Assembly (NCBI RefSeq): GCF_003151135.1
Contig: NZ_QEQK01000016.1
Span: forward strand, 14,053 to 78,052
Origin: Abyssibacter profundi
GTDB lineage: Bacteria; Pseudomonadota; Gammaproteobacteria; Nevskiales; OUC007
Direction of reading: 5' to 3'
DNA: 64,000 nucleotides
Made by a program: the position numbers and the translations under genes
Shown here: piece after piece, positions 9,220 to 16,776 of the stretch
Numbering within the stretch: the first letter of the stretch is position 1
Layout of the letters: every line of letters begins with the position of its first letter
The notes under the pieces: generated by a model
The model's input: the letters and a program-made list of their open reading frames with translations, nothing else
Told to the model about the DNA's origin: nothing
Database searches by the model: none

Positions 9220-10253
9220 CCACATCTGATCACAGCCGCCCCGCAACCGGCACCGCCCCGCCCCGCCGCGTGCATTACGTGCACACGCTCGACTACAGCT
9301 GGCAGGAGCGGCTGGTCGGAGCGTTCGTGATCGGGGCGTTTTTGCTCCTGATCGCAGGCCTGGTCTTCAACGACCGCATCGGCTTTCTGCTCACCGACAG
9401 CTTCGAACTCCATGTGCTCACCGACCGGGCCGAAGGTCTGAGCACCCGGACGCGGGTCTACGCCTCGGGCGTTGAGGTGGGGCGTGTTCGCGCCATTGCG
9501 GTGGACGAGGCGGGCCGGATCGACGTGGCACTGCAGATTCGCGCCGCCTATGGCGACCTGATCCGCGAGGACTCGGTGGCCACAGTCGGGGCACCGTCCA
9601 TGCTGGGCAGTGCCACCGTGGACATCAGCGGCGGCAGCGAAGGCGCGCCCCCGATTCTGCCCGGCGCACGGCTGCGGGTGCAGCCCGGCGCTTCGTTGAA
9701 CGATGCGATCAGTGAAATCGGCCCGGCGGTGCAAAATCTTGCGGACATCCTCAACCAGCTGAATGCACCGAATGCGGACGGCACGCCACAGTTGCAGCAA
9801 ATGGTGGAGGATGTGGCCGGCGTGACGGCCAATCTCCACCAGCTCAGCGACACGCTGGTCACCGGGGACGGCAGCCTGCCCCGCCTGATCCGTGAGCCGG
9901 ATGCACTGGCGTCGCTCGAACAAACGCTGGATAACGCCCAGGCGCTCACCCGAAACCTTCAGGAACAAATGCAGGCCATCGAACCGATGATGCAGGATGT
10001 GGCGACGATGACGGCGCAGTTGCCGCAACTCAGCGAACGCCTGATGGCGCTGGAAGCCCATGCCAGCGAGCTCATGGCCACATTGGCCGACCAAGGCGAG
10101 GCAGTGCCGGGCATGGTTCGCGATATGCAGGCGCTGCTGGATGAAGTCAGCAAGACGGTTGAAGCCGTCAACACGACCTGGCCGATCTCGCGCGGCGTGG
10201 AGCGGCAAGAAGCCGCCGAACGCCCCACCCGCACCGTGCTCCCGCCGCAATGA
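9216..10253 (+). CDS. MCE/MlaD-domain lipid-binding protein
   Basis: The 345-residue protein has an N-terminal cytoplasmic stretch, one membrane anchor (residues about 35-52, AFVIGAFLLLIAGLVF) and a single MlaD/MCE domain (residues about 62-155) with the usual G-L---T-V--SGVEVG core. A long helical region follows (residues about 160-330), rich in Leu/Gln/Met heptads, expected to form a tunnel or needle as in other long MCE proteins. It ends in a charged Pro-rich tail. It probably forms the hexameric periplasmic ring on the permease encoded by the first gene. ATGA overlaps link it to both neighbours. Confidence 0.88.
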   Translation: MTTSDHSRPATGTAPPRRVHYVHTLDYSWQERLVGAFVIGAFLLLIAGLVFNDRIGFLLTDSFELHVLTDRAEGLSTRTRVYASGVEVGRVRAIAVDEAGRIDVALQIRAAYGDLIREDSVATVGAPSMLGSATVDISGGSEGAPPILPGARLRVQPGASLNDAISEIGPAVQNLADILNQLNAPNADGTPQLQQMVEDVAGVTANLHQLSDTLVTGDGSLPRLIREPDALASLEQTLDNAQALTRNLQEQMQAIEPMMQDVATMTAQLPQLSERLMALEAHASELMATLADQGEAVPGMVRDMQALLDEVSKTVEAVNTTWPISRGVERQEAAERPTRTVLPPQ

Positions 10254-11200
10254 GACGTCTGATTCCAAGCCTGCTGGCCCTCGCCCTGCTGACGGCCTGT
10301 GCCGGTCGCAGCGGACCGCAGACACCGCCTCCCAGTGACGCCCAACGGCTGCTCGCTGCCGGCCAGCAGGCACTGGCCGACGAGCATTTCAGCATGGCAT
10401 TGGGCCGGCTGCAGGACGCCCGCGTGCTCGCCCGCAGTCTCGATGACACCGAAACACAGATTCGCGCTGTGATGGGCCAGATCGATATCGCCCTGATCCG
10501 CGAACAATCCGACACGGCCGCGGCATTGGCCGGCACGCTGGATGCCCTGGCACGGCGGGATGGCGTCTCGGCCCTGACCCGCGCCCAGACCACGTACATG
10601 CTGGCGCGCGTTGATGCGGCGCATGGACGGTCTGCGCTGGCGCGACAACGCATCGCACCGCTGATTCAGCGTCGGGATGCACTGGGCCAGGTGGCGCGGC
10701 TGCTGGACTGCCGGGAGCTGCTGGCTGCCGGACCGTCCAACTGTGCGGAGCCGTTGCATGCCAGCGAGCCGCTGCTCAACGCCCGTATTCAACGTCTGCG
10801 GGCCGAGGCGGCCGTGCATGACCACCAGGCCGAACAGGCGATGCAGTGGCTGGAGTCGGCACGAGGCCTGTACCAGCAACTCGGTCAACGCACTGGAGTC
10901 GCAGCCACGCTGGAGACACTGGCCCAGGTCGCCGCCCGCGCGGGTGACTGGCCCCGCGCCTGTGACGCCATGACCCGCGGGCTGGGCGCCAACCTGGGGA
11001 TTCGCAATGCACCCGCCGCGCGGCGTCTGGTCGGCTCATTGGCGCAGCACTGCGCCACCGAACCGCATCGCCAGGCGGTACTGGATCAACTGCGCCTGGC
11101 CCTGCCCGAAGAGCGCCCGGCGCGCTGGCATCGCGCGGCGGCGCTGCTGGCGCAGTACGAGGCAACGCTGCACAGCCCCGCGCCTGCCCGCCCTCGGTAG
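10250..11200 (+). CDS. TPR-like lipoprotein, fourth gene of the MCE operon
   Basis: The 316-residue protein starts with a lipoprotein signal (LLTACAGR). The rest is almost all alpha-helical with repeating 34-38 residue helix pairs rich in Ala, Leu and Arg (for example LLAAGQQALADEHFSMALGRLQDA), as in TPR proteins. The stop/start overlap ATGA with the MCE gene implies a job in the same system. Its place is where other MCE operons carry a PqiC/ABC-auxiliary lipoprotein, but no sequence similarity to that family is evident. An outer-membrane docking or assembly role is inference. Confidence 0.7.
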   Translation: MRRLIPSLLALALLTACAGRSGPQTPPPSDAQRLLAAGQQALADEHFSMALGRLQDARVLARSLDDTETQIRAVMGQIDIALIREQSDTAAALAGTLDALARRDGVSALTRAQTTYMLARVDAAHGRSALARQRIAPLIQRRDALGQVARLLDCRELLAAGPSNCAEPLHASEPLLNARIQRLRAEAAVHDHQAEQAMQWLESARGLYQQLGQRTGVAATLETLAQVAARAGDWPRACDAMTRGLGANLGIRNAPAARRLVGSLAQHCATEPHRQAVLDQLRLALPEERPARWHRAAALLAQYEATLHSPAPARPR

Positions 11201-11298
11201 ACGCTTGCCGCTGGTCGTGGCCTCAGGTCAGACTTGCCGACCATGTTCACCTCCGTGCTATCAAGCCCCTCGCCACGCCCCTCTTGGTGTGGCCGGCC

Positions 11299-12042
11299 AT
11301 GACCTTCTGGCTGGCATTGGCGGTGGGGGTATTGGCCCTTGGCCTGGTCGTGCTGGGTGTGATGCTCAAACGGCAGCAGGCCGCCATCCGAGCCTTGCAG
11401 GCCTCGGCCGACTCGCTGAGCACGGCGCAGTCCACACAGGAAGCCATCGCCTCCGAACGCGACCGCATCTACCGGGATTTGCATGACGACATCGGCGGAC
11501 GGCTGCTGACGCTGGCCCACGGCAGCAGCGATCCGGACACGGCCGCGATTGCCCGGGACGTGCTCCAGGACCTGCGCGCCGTCGTCTCCCGCACCCAGGC
11601 TGCGGAGGGCTCATTGCTGGAGATCCTGGCTCAGATCAGAGACGAGATGGAGCAGCGCCTGGACACCATGGGGGTTGCGCTGATCTGGCAGCAAACCACC
11701 GACATTCCCGACCCCGACCTGCCGGAGGCGGATGCCCTGCACCTGTATCGCATCGCGCGCGAGGCCATCACGAATGGCGTGCGCCACGCCGAGGCCTCCC
11801 GTATTCGTGTCCGCGTCAGCGCGGCCGCCGACCTGCTGCTCATCGACTTCACCGACGATGGCGAGGGCATGCCGCCGGACCGCGTGGGGTCCGGTCGTGG
11901 CACGGCCAGCATGCGACAGCGTGCGGAAGAGCTGCATGGGAACATCGACTGGAACCCAGGCACCGAAGGCGGCACCAAGGTGGTCTTGCGGGTGCCGATC
12001 CCCCCATCTGAGGGGGGCGCCGGCGCGGGCAATCCCGCATGA
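11299..12042 (+). CDS. Two-component sensor histidine kinase, NarL/DegS type (HisKA_3)
   Basis: The 247-residue protein has a single N-terminal membrane segment (FWLALAVGVLALGLVVLGVML), a short coiled-coil-like linker and then the HisKA_3 dimerisation helix with the phospho-acceptor histidine in ERDRIYRDLHDDIGG. The HATPase domain shows an N box (REAITNGVRHAE), DDGEGMP and a GRGTASMRQRAEEL lid. There is no periplasmic or PAS sensing domain, so the signal must come through the membrane segment or a partner. ATG 11299 is chosen; TTG/GTG codons lie just upstream. The regulator gene follows after 7 bases. A C-run/G-run palindrome lies within the last codons. Confidence 0.85.
   Translation: MTFWLALAVGVLALGLVVLGVMLKRQQAAIRALQASADSLSTAQSTQEAIASERDRIYRDLHDDIGGRLLTLAHGSSDPDTAAIARDVLQDLRAVVSRTQAAEGSLLEILAQIRDEMEQRLDTMGVALIWQQTTDIPDPDLPEADALHLYRIAREAITNGVRHAEASRIRVRVSAAADLLLIDFTDDGEGMPPDRVGSGRGTASMRQRAEELHGNIDWNPGTEGGTKVVLRVPIPPSEGGAGAGNPA
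12000..12017. promoter_or_regulatory. C6-N6-G6 palindrome just upstream of the response regulator gene
   Basis: Six C, ATCTGA, six G, lying inside the 3' end of the kinase gene and ending 32 bases before the regulator ATG at 12050. The C-run, short AT-rich centre and G-run match the sites before the two giant lipoprotein genes. It may be an autoregulatory operator, or a hairpin affecting translation of the regulator. It also encodes the kinase's Pro-Pro-Ser-Glu-Gly-Gly tail, so selection on protein cannot be excluded. Confidence 0.4.
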
Positions 12043-12049
12043 TCCACCC

Positions 12050-12712
12050 ATGACTGAATCCACCGCCACCCCAGCCCTGCAGCATGGCTTGGTCGTCGAA
12101 GACCTGGAAGCCTCCGCGGCCTGGCTTTGTGATGTGCTGGAGGAAGTCTTCCCCGAGATGGCGGTGGCCCAGGCGGGCTGTGTGGCCGAGGGCCGGCAGG
12201 CCATCGAAGCCTGCACGCCGCAGCTCGCACTCATCGACCTCGGCCTGCCGGACGGCTCGGGCATCGAACTGATTCGCCAGCTGGCTCATGGCGGTCAGAC
12301 GCCGCACATCATCGTGTCCACGATTTACGCGGATGATCGCCACCTGTTTCCGGCACTGCGCGCCGGAGCCACGGGCTATCTGCTCAAGGACCAGGCCCGC
12401 GAACGGGTCACCAAGTCGCTGCGTGGCATTGCCGCCGGCGAACCCCCGTTGTCGCCTCGGGTCGCCCAGCGCCTGCTGCGCATCTTTGCCCAGGAGCAAA
12501 CCGAACCCGAGGTGCCGTTGTCACCGCGCGAACGTGAGGTGCTGACACTCATCGCCAAGGGCTTTCGCTTGCCCGATGTTGCCGAGACCATGGGGGTGAC
12601 CCGCAACACCGCCGCCGGCTACATCAAGGCGGTGTACCGCAAGCTCAATATTTCCAGCCGGGCCGAAGCCGCGCTGGAAGCCAGCCGGCTGGGTCTGGTC
12701 GGCGACCTCTAA
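12050..12712 (+). CDS. LuxR/NarL-family response regulator
   Basis: The 220-residue protein has a receiver domain at about 13-130: acidic pair VED, phospho-acceptor aspartate in ALIDLGLPDGSG, Thr/Ser switch in HIIVSTIYAD and lysine in YLLKDQ. A LuxR-type helix-turn-helix follows (LSPREREVLTLIAKGF through RNTAAGYIKAVYRKL, residues about 153-210). It should act as a dimer on an inverted repeat. It pairs with the kinase immediately upstream, and a matching candidate palindrome lies just before the gene and before two lipoprotein genes. Confidence 0.9.
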   Translation: MTESTATPALQHGLVVEDLEASAAWLCDVLEEVFPEMAVAQAGCVAEGRQAIEACTPQLALIDLGLPDGSGIELIRQLAHGGQTPHIIVSTIYADDRHLFPALRAGATGYLLKDQARERVTKSLRGIAAGEPPLSPRVAQRLLRIFAQEQTEPEVPLSPREREVLTLIAKGFRLPDVAETMGVTRNTAAGYIKAVYRKLNISSRAEAALEASRLGLVGDL

Positions 12713-12773
12713 CACCCGCAACAACCCGCCCGCCGGATTTCCAAGCGCTGCAGGCTTGCGTAGTCTTCGCAGC

Positions 12774-13565
12774 ATGTCGCGCCTCGCCATCTATATCCCG
12801 CTGTGCCTCTTGCTTGGCGTCGCCAGTGCCGGCGCGCTTGCGCAGCTGCCGGAATTCAGCCAGCCCATTGCCGCCATCGACGATCCAACCACCACCGTGC
12901 GCTCGGCCGGCGAGCTGGTGGATTCCGCCGAGCAGTATTTCCGTGCCCATGCCTGGAAAAACCCCGACTGGCATGACGCCTGTCTGACACCGGACTATGT
13001 CGCCAAGCCGGCGAAGTGTGCCGCGCCCACCGACCGCATCCCGATGACACGCAACGTGCCCCCCATCATCACGGGCCTGCGCCCCGGTATCGATGCGCGC
13101 GATCTGACCAGCCAGTGGTCACTGGCCAATCACTACGACCGCGGGCGCTATCTGCCGCGTGACTATCCCGAAGCCGCCAAGTGGTACGCGGTCGCCGCCC
13201 GCGAGGGCCTAGCTGCCGCGCAGTACGAACTCGGCACCCTGTATGCGGAAGGTGTCGGTGTCGAACACTCCGACCAGGCTGCGTTTTCGCTGATGAACTC
13301 GGCGGCCGATCAGGCCTATCCACCCGCCGTGGCCTACGAACAGGCCATGCTGGCCGGGCGCGACTATCGCGTCCGCAACGCCGGGGGCGTGCTTTACGAT
13401 CGCCCGGAGGCATTGACCGGCTATGGCCGGCGCCCTCATCTGCCCGGCGGGATGATCGTGCTGGTCTTTGATCGCCTGCCGCAGTGGTACCGCGTCTACG
13501 TCCGCCATCTCGACCGCTGGGGCTGGGTGCGCCGAGACCATGTGGAGTTCCGGGTCGACGGCTAG
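12774..13565 (+). CDS. Exported Sel1-repeat protein
   Basis: The 263-residue protein has a clear signal peptide (ATG 12774; LCLLLGVASAGALAQ). The middle carries Sel1-type repeats (AAKWYAVAAREGLAAAQYELGTLYAEG and a following variant), which form alpha-solenoids for protein-protein contacts. The C-terminus reads WYRVYVRHLDRWGWVRRDHVEF, which looks like a small SH3-type beta barrel. A periplasmic scaffold or envelope role is likely; substrate unknown. It overlaps by 26 bases the likely start of the next gene. Confidence 0.75.
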   Translation: MSRLAIYIPLCLLLGVASAGALAQLPEFSQPIAAIDDPTTTVRSAGELVDSAEQYFRAHAWKNPDWHDACLTPDYVAKPAKCAAPTDRIPMTRNVPPIITGLRPGIDARDLTSQWSLANHYDRGRYLPRDYPEAAKWYAVAAREGLAAAQYELGTLYAEGVGVEHSDQAAFSLMNSAADQAYPPAVAYEQAMLAGRDYRVRNAGGVLYDRPEALTGYGRRPHLPGGMIVLVFDRLPQWYRVYVRHLDRWGWVRRDHVEFRVDG

Positions 13566-14247
13566 CCACGGTCTGCCGGTCTGGCCGCTGGCCTGGGCCT
13601 GCGGCGTCGTGCCCGCCCTGGCCGTTGTGGCCTGCACGATGCTGTCGATGCATCAAGGACTCGTGCCGAGTTGCGTGCCGTTTGTTGACGGCTGCACAAC
13701 CGTGAGCGCCACCGGCCGCCACGGCGCGCCGTACTTCATCTTCAAGGCCTTGGTGATTCCCGGTGGCGTACTGTTGATGGCGTTCTGGCTAATCGCCGGC
13801 CTCTGGTGCCTGCACCTGCAACGCCGACTCGCGTCGATCGCCCTGCTCGGCGCCGGCATTGGCGGGGGCCTGTTCCTGATTCTCTACGCCACGTTTCTGG
13901 GTTCCGACGGCCTTTGGTATGACTGGCTGCGTCGATTCGGTGCCCGGATGTTCTTTGCCTTGACGGCGTTTGCGCAGTTACTGCTGACCGCAGCGGCCTG
14001 GCATGGCCTTGCACAGAGCAGGCGGCCCCAGGCTTTGCACGGGATGCTCTGGCTTTGCCTCCTGCAGCTGATCATCGGTGTCACCAGTCTTCCTGCCCCG
14101 TGGCTGCTAGAGAATCCAGACGCCGTCCAGAACATCGTCGAGTGGAACTACGGCCTGGCGATGCTGCTGTTCTTTCCCGCTGCCGGGCAGCTCATGCACC
14201 GCCAGGGTCTGCGCATGCAGATCGCGTTGTCGCCTGGCGCGCGCTAA
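13540..14247 (+). CDS. Polytopic membrane protein of unknown function
   Basis: About 235 residues with five to six hydrophobic segments (ACGVVPALAVVACTML, ALVIPGGVLLMAFWLIAGLW, IALLGAGIGGGLFLILYATF, MFFALTAFAQLLLTAA, MLWLCLLQLIIGV, YGLAMLLFFPAAG). Conserved-looking loop residues include HGAPYFIFK and LGSDGLWYDWLRRFGAR. It faintly recalls Frag1/DRAM-type proteins, but I cannot confirm a family. The start at ATG 13540 overlaps the Sel1 gene, suggesting translational coupling; a later start is possible. Confidence 0.65.
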   Translation: MWSSGSTASHGLPVWPLAWACGVVPALAVVACTMLSMHQGLVPSCVPFVDGCTTVSATGRHGAPYFIFKALVIPGGVLLMAFWLIAGLWCLHLQRRLASIALLGAGIGGGLFLILYATFLGSDGLWYDWLRRFGARMFFALTAFAQLLLTAAAWHGLAQSRRPQALHGMLWLCLLQLIIGVTSLPAPWLLENPDAVQNIVEWNYGLAMLLFFPAAGQLMHRQGLRMQIALSPGAR

Positions 14248-14338
14248 CCAGCACCAAGCAGGCGTCACGACATCCAAGCGCGTGTTGGGAACGATCGGGC
14301 CGGCAAGATGACCGGGGCGCAGACCTCCAGCGACCGGA

Positions 14339-14917
14339 CTAGGGCAGCCGACGAAACCCGAAGCTGACCAACATCAGCGGCACCTGTGATGCCACCGGCG
14401 GTACGCTGAGCACCATGTCATTGGGCGCGGCAAAACAGTCACCGGGGCGGGTGTCCTCGGGCACGAGGAACCGATGCTGGCCCAGGGAGCTGTGCTGGAA
14501 GAGGAAGCGGGTATCACCGGATAGGACGTAGGTCAGCGAGGCCACGCAGCGTTCCGGCTGATAGGCGGGAATCTGCTGGCCGCGCCGCACGACCAGCACG
14601 TCGGCAGTCTGCAGCGCGATGGCATCCGTGTTCATCAGCGCCCGGCAGAACTTGACCGCTCGCAGGCGAAGCAACTCGGCCTCGGGGGTATCCCAGGCAT
14701 CGAATTCCTCGATGCGGGCATGGCCGCCGGCTCGCGGCGCCGATCGGCTGCGATCTTCTTCGGCTTCTGCCAGGGCCTCGAACAAGGCCTCGTGGTAGCG
14801 CGCCTGATCCAGAAAGCGGATACGGCCGATGGTCGGCGAGGTATGCACCAAGTCGATGGCCAGATTCTCTGGCCACACCGTGATTTCACCCGTGTCGATT
14901 TGCATGGTCTGAGTCAC
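14339..14917 (-). CDS. Unknown soluble protein coupled to a PNPOx-like gene
   Basis: A 192-residue protein with no recognised family. GTG 14917 is chosen because it overlaps the upstream stop as GTGA and has GGAGG about 10 bases before it; ATG 14905 is the alternative. The C-terminal half is beta-rich (VASLTYVLSGDTRFLFQH, then HRFLVPEDTRPGDCF and VPLMLVSFGFRR), suggestive of a beta-sandwich or barrel, but no metal-binding His/Asp triad is obvious. It ends the three-gene operon glutathione peroxidase, PNPOx-like, unknown, so a role in redox or cofactor handling is only contextual inference. Confidence 0.65.
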   Translation of the reverse strand: MTQTMQIDTGEITVWPENLAIDLVHTSPTIGRIRFLDQARYHEALFEALAEAEEDRSRSAPRAGGHARIEEFDAWDTPEAELLRLRAVKFCRALMNTDAIALQTADVLVVRRGQQIPAYQPERCVASLTYVLSGDTRFLFQHSSLGQHRFLVPEDTRPGDCFAAPNDMVLSVPPVASQVPLMLVSFGFRRLP

Positions 14918-15456
14918 GGTGTCAGGGCCTCCGGTGCCCATTGGCTGTGGCGACAAAAGCGTGTGCGGCGGTGCTGCTGGCGTTCCAGTTCCAGTACATC
15001 CAGGCGATCTGCATGCAGGCTGAGCACGGCGAAATGCTGCCGCGCCGCTGCCTCCGAAACCGATTCGGCGCCCTGTTCCAGCGGCGTGCCGGGCGCGGTC
15101 GCCATCTGATACTCACGCCGCTGACCGGCATGCAATCCGGCCCAGGCGGCATCGACGGCGTCGCCCTGAAGATGGACCTTGGCGGTCCCCGCCACGCGCA
15201 ACTGCAATCCGGCCTCGGCATCGTAGAACATCCACTCCGCCTGTGCTGCCCGCTGGAGTGCAGCGACCTTGTCGCTGCGGCGATCCGTGTAGGCGCACAG
15301 CACCGCCAGATCGATGTCCACGGACCGCAGCACGACCATGCGGACCTGCGGCTGGTCGTCTTGCAGGGTGGCCAACGCGCCGACACGCATGGGGTGCCCG
15401 CGCTCGGTCGCCGCCCGCACCAATTGCCGCCAGTATGCTGCGCCGGCTGGATTCAT
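14914..15456 (-). CDS. Pyridoxamine 5'-phosphate oxidase-like FMN-binding protein
   Basis: A 180-residue protein of the PNPOx-like split-barrel family. Typical features are MRVGALATL, QVRMVVLRSVD, the pattern LCAYTDRRSDKVAAL (FMN phosphate contacts) and AEWMFYDAEAGLQLRVAGTAKVH. It is shorter than classical PdxH (about 215 residues) and lacks its C-terminal signature, so it is better placed among the Alr4036-type PNPOx-like proteins than called pdxH. The start overlaps the peroxidase stop as ATGA and its own stop overlaps the next start as GTGA, so translation is coupled through the operon. Confidence 0.8.
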   Translation of the reverse strand: MNPAGAAYWRQLVRAATERGHPMRVGALATLQDDQPQVRMVVLRSVDIDLAVLCAYTDRRSDKVAALQRAAQAEWMFYDAEAGLQLRVAGTAKVHLQGDAVDAAWAGLHAGQRREYQMATAPGTPLEQGAESVSEAAARQHFAVLSLHADRLDVLELERQQHRRTRFCRHSQWAPEALTP

Positions 15457-16034
15457 TCGGCCAGCGCTGCCTCGATTGCCTTGGTTAGCTCAGGATCATC
15501 GGGGCGGGTGGCGCTGGGGAAATCGCGAATGACCTGGCCGTCGCGACCGATCAGGTACTTGTGAAAATTCCACTGGGGATAGCGACCCGCCGATGCGGCC
15601 AGCGCCTGGTATAGCGGATCCTGCGTACCTTCGGCGGTGGCTGTTTTTTCGAACATGGGGAACTGGACCCCGTAGGTCAGACGGCAGAATTTGGCCACGG
15701 AGGCTTCCGTGCCCGGCTCCTGGCCGCCAAAATCATTGGACGGAAAGCCCAGGACAACCAGCCCTTCATCTCGGCGCTGGTCGTATAGCGATTCCAGCCC
15801 TTCGTACTGTTCGGTGTAACCGCATTTGCTGGCGGTGTTGACGACCAGCACGACCTGGTTCGCGTAGGCCTCGCACAGTCGCACGGTCTCGTCGCCGGCC
15901 AGCCGCCGTTTGCTGACATCCAGCGGCCCGTTGCAGCTGGCGACAGCGACAAACGCTGCCAGCCAACCCATCAGGATCCAAGCGGTACCAGTTGCCATGT
16001 CAACGCTTATTCGTTTGTTCATCGAATCGGCCAT
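15453..16034 (-). CDS. Glutathione peroxidase family protein, probably envelope-targeted
   Basis: About 193 residues. The GPx signatures are present: peroxidatic cysteine in VVNTASKCGYTEQYEGL, glutamine in LGFPSNDFGGQEPG and tryptophan-asparagine in QWNFHKYLIGRDG. The cysteine form is normal in bacteria and usually uses thioredoxin rather than glutathione. The N-terminus is hydrophobic (LMGWLAAFVAVASC) and may be a lipoprotein or export signal, an addition relative to cytoplasmic BtuE. ATG 16034 or 16022 could start it. It leads a three-gene overlapping operon and reduces hydroperoxides. Confidence 0.88.
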   Translation of the reverse strand: MADSMNKRISVDMATGTAWILMGWLAAFVAVASCNGPLDVSKRRLAGDETVRLCEAYANQVVLVVNTASKCGYTEQYEGLESLYDQRRDEGLVVLGFPSNDFGGQEPGTEASVAKFCRLTYGVQFPMFEKTATAEGTQDPLYQALAASAGRYPQWNFHKYLIGRDGQVIRDFPSATRPDDPELTKAIEAALAE

Positions 16035-16113
16035 CGGGTGTGTGAGGGCAGGAGGCTAAGCACCGACTGCGTGAGGCGCGAGTCGCGCCCGCAAATGTCC
16101 AAGGTGTGCATGA

Positions 16114-16710
16114 TCAGCGCTCCGGGTAACCCCGGCCGCCAACCTCGACGTCTGTCACCACACCCTGCTCGATCCAGACCGTGCGCAGCAACTGCTCCGG
16201 TCCGAAGTTGTAGATCCACCGCTCGCGCAGCACCTCGATCCGCTGGCCGGTCAAATGCGCGCCATGACCGCCAAAGTCCTCCGGCCGCACCGGACGCAGC
16301 ACACGGCCGATCTCGGTGTCATCAGGTGGGCCGCATTCCACCAGCAATCGGAACTTGGACCAGCCTGCGACCATGTCGAAGCCGCTGCAGCGCCCCGGCT
16401 CGGTCACGCGAAAGCCGTAACCGTCCTGGTCGATCTCCACCAATCGACCTCGGCGGAAGTGCAGCACCCGGATCAGCTGACGCGGCCCGAAGTTGTAGTA
16501 CCAAGTTTCCTGGTCCGCCTGCAGGGCATGACCGATGACCGCCTGCCCGGGTGCATCGATGAGGTCGGGCTCCCCGCACAGCGAGCGAACCTTCAACCGA
16601 TTGTCGCCCGTATCGATGATCTGGCCATCGCAGCGAAAGCCTGCATCTGCGGCCGTGGACAGACCCAGCCACAGCACGGCGAGAATAATTGGGCGCCAGG
16701 ATGGTCTCAT
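16114..16710 (-). CDS. DUF2845 periplasmic protein with two repeats
   Basis: About 198 residues with a signal peptide (ATG 16710; LAVLWLGLSTAADA). It contains two copies of the DUF2845 pattern: FRCDGQIIDTGDNRLKVRSLCGEPD, then WYYNFGPRQLIRVLHF and IDQDGYGF, followed by a second WIYNFGPEQLLRTVWI and VEVGGRGY. The family is small and exported with no established function. It is transcribed divergently from the ScsB/DsbD-like gene. Confidence 0.8.
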   Translation of the reverse strand: MRPSWRPIILAVLWLGLSTAADAGFRCDGQIIDTGDNRLKVRSLCGEPDLIDAPGQAVIGHALQADQETWYYNFGPRQLIRVLHFRRGRLVEIDQDGYGFRVTEPGRCSGFDMVAGWSKFRLLVECGPPDDTEIGRVLRPVRPEDFGGHGAHLTGQRIEVLRERWIYNFGPEQLLRTVWIEQGVVTDVEVGGRGYPER

Positions 16711-16776
16711 CGGCTGTGAGACAATCGCCGGCAACGGTGTTCGTCCTTGTCATCGTCCATTTTCAAGACCGATCTC

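Noticed and set aside
14914-15456. Calling the PNPOx-like gene pdxH
   Set aside because: It lacks the PdxH C-terminal dimerisation signature and is about 35 residues shorter.
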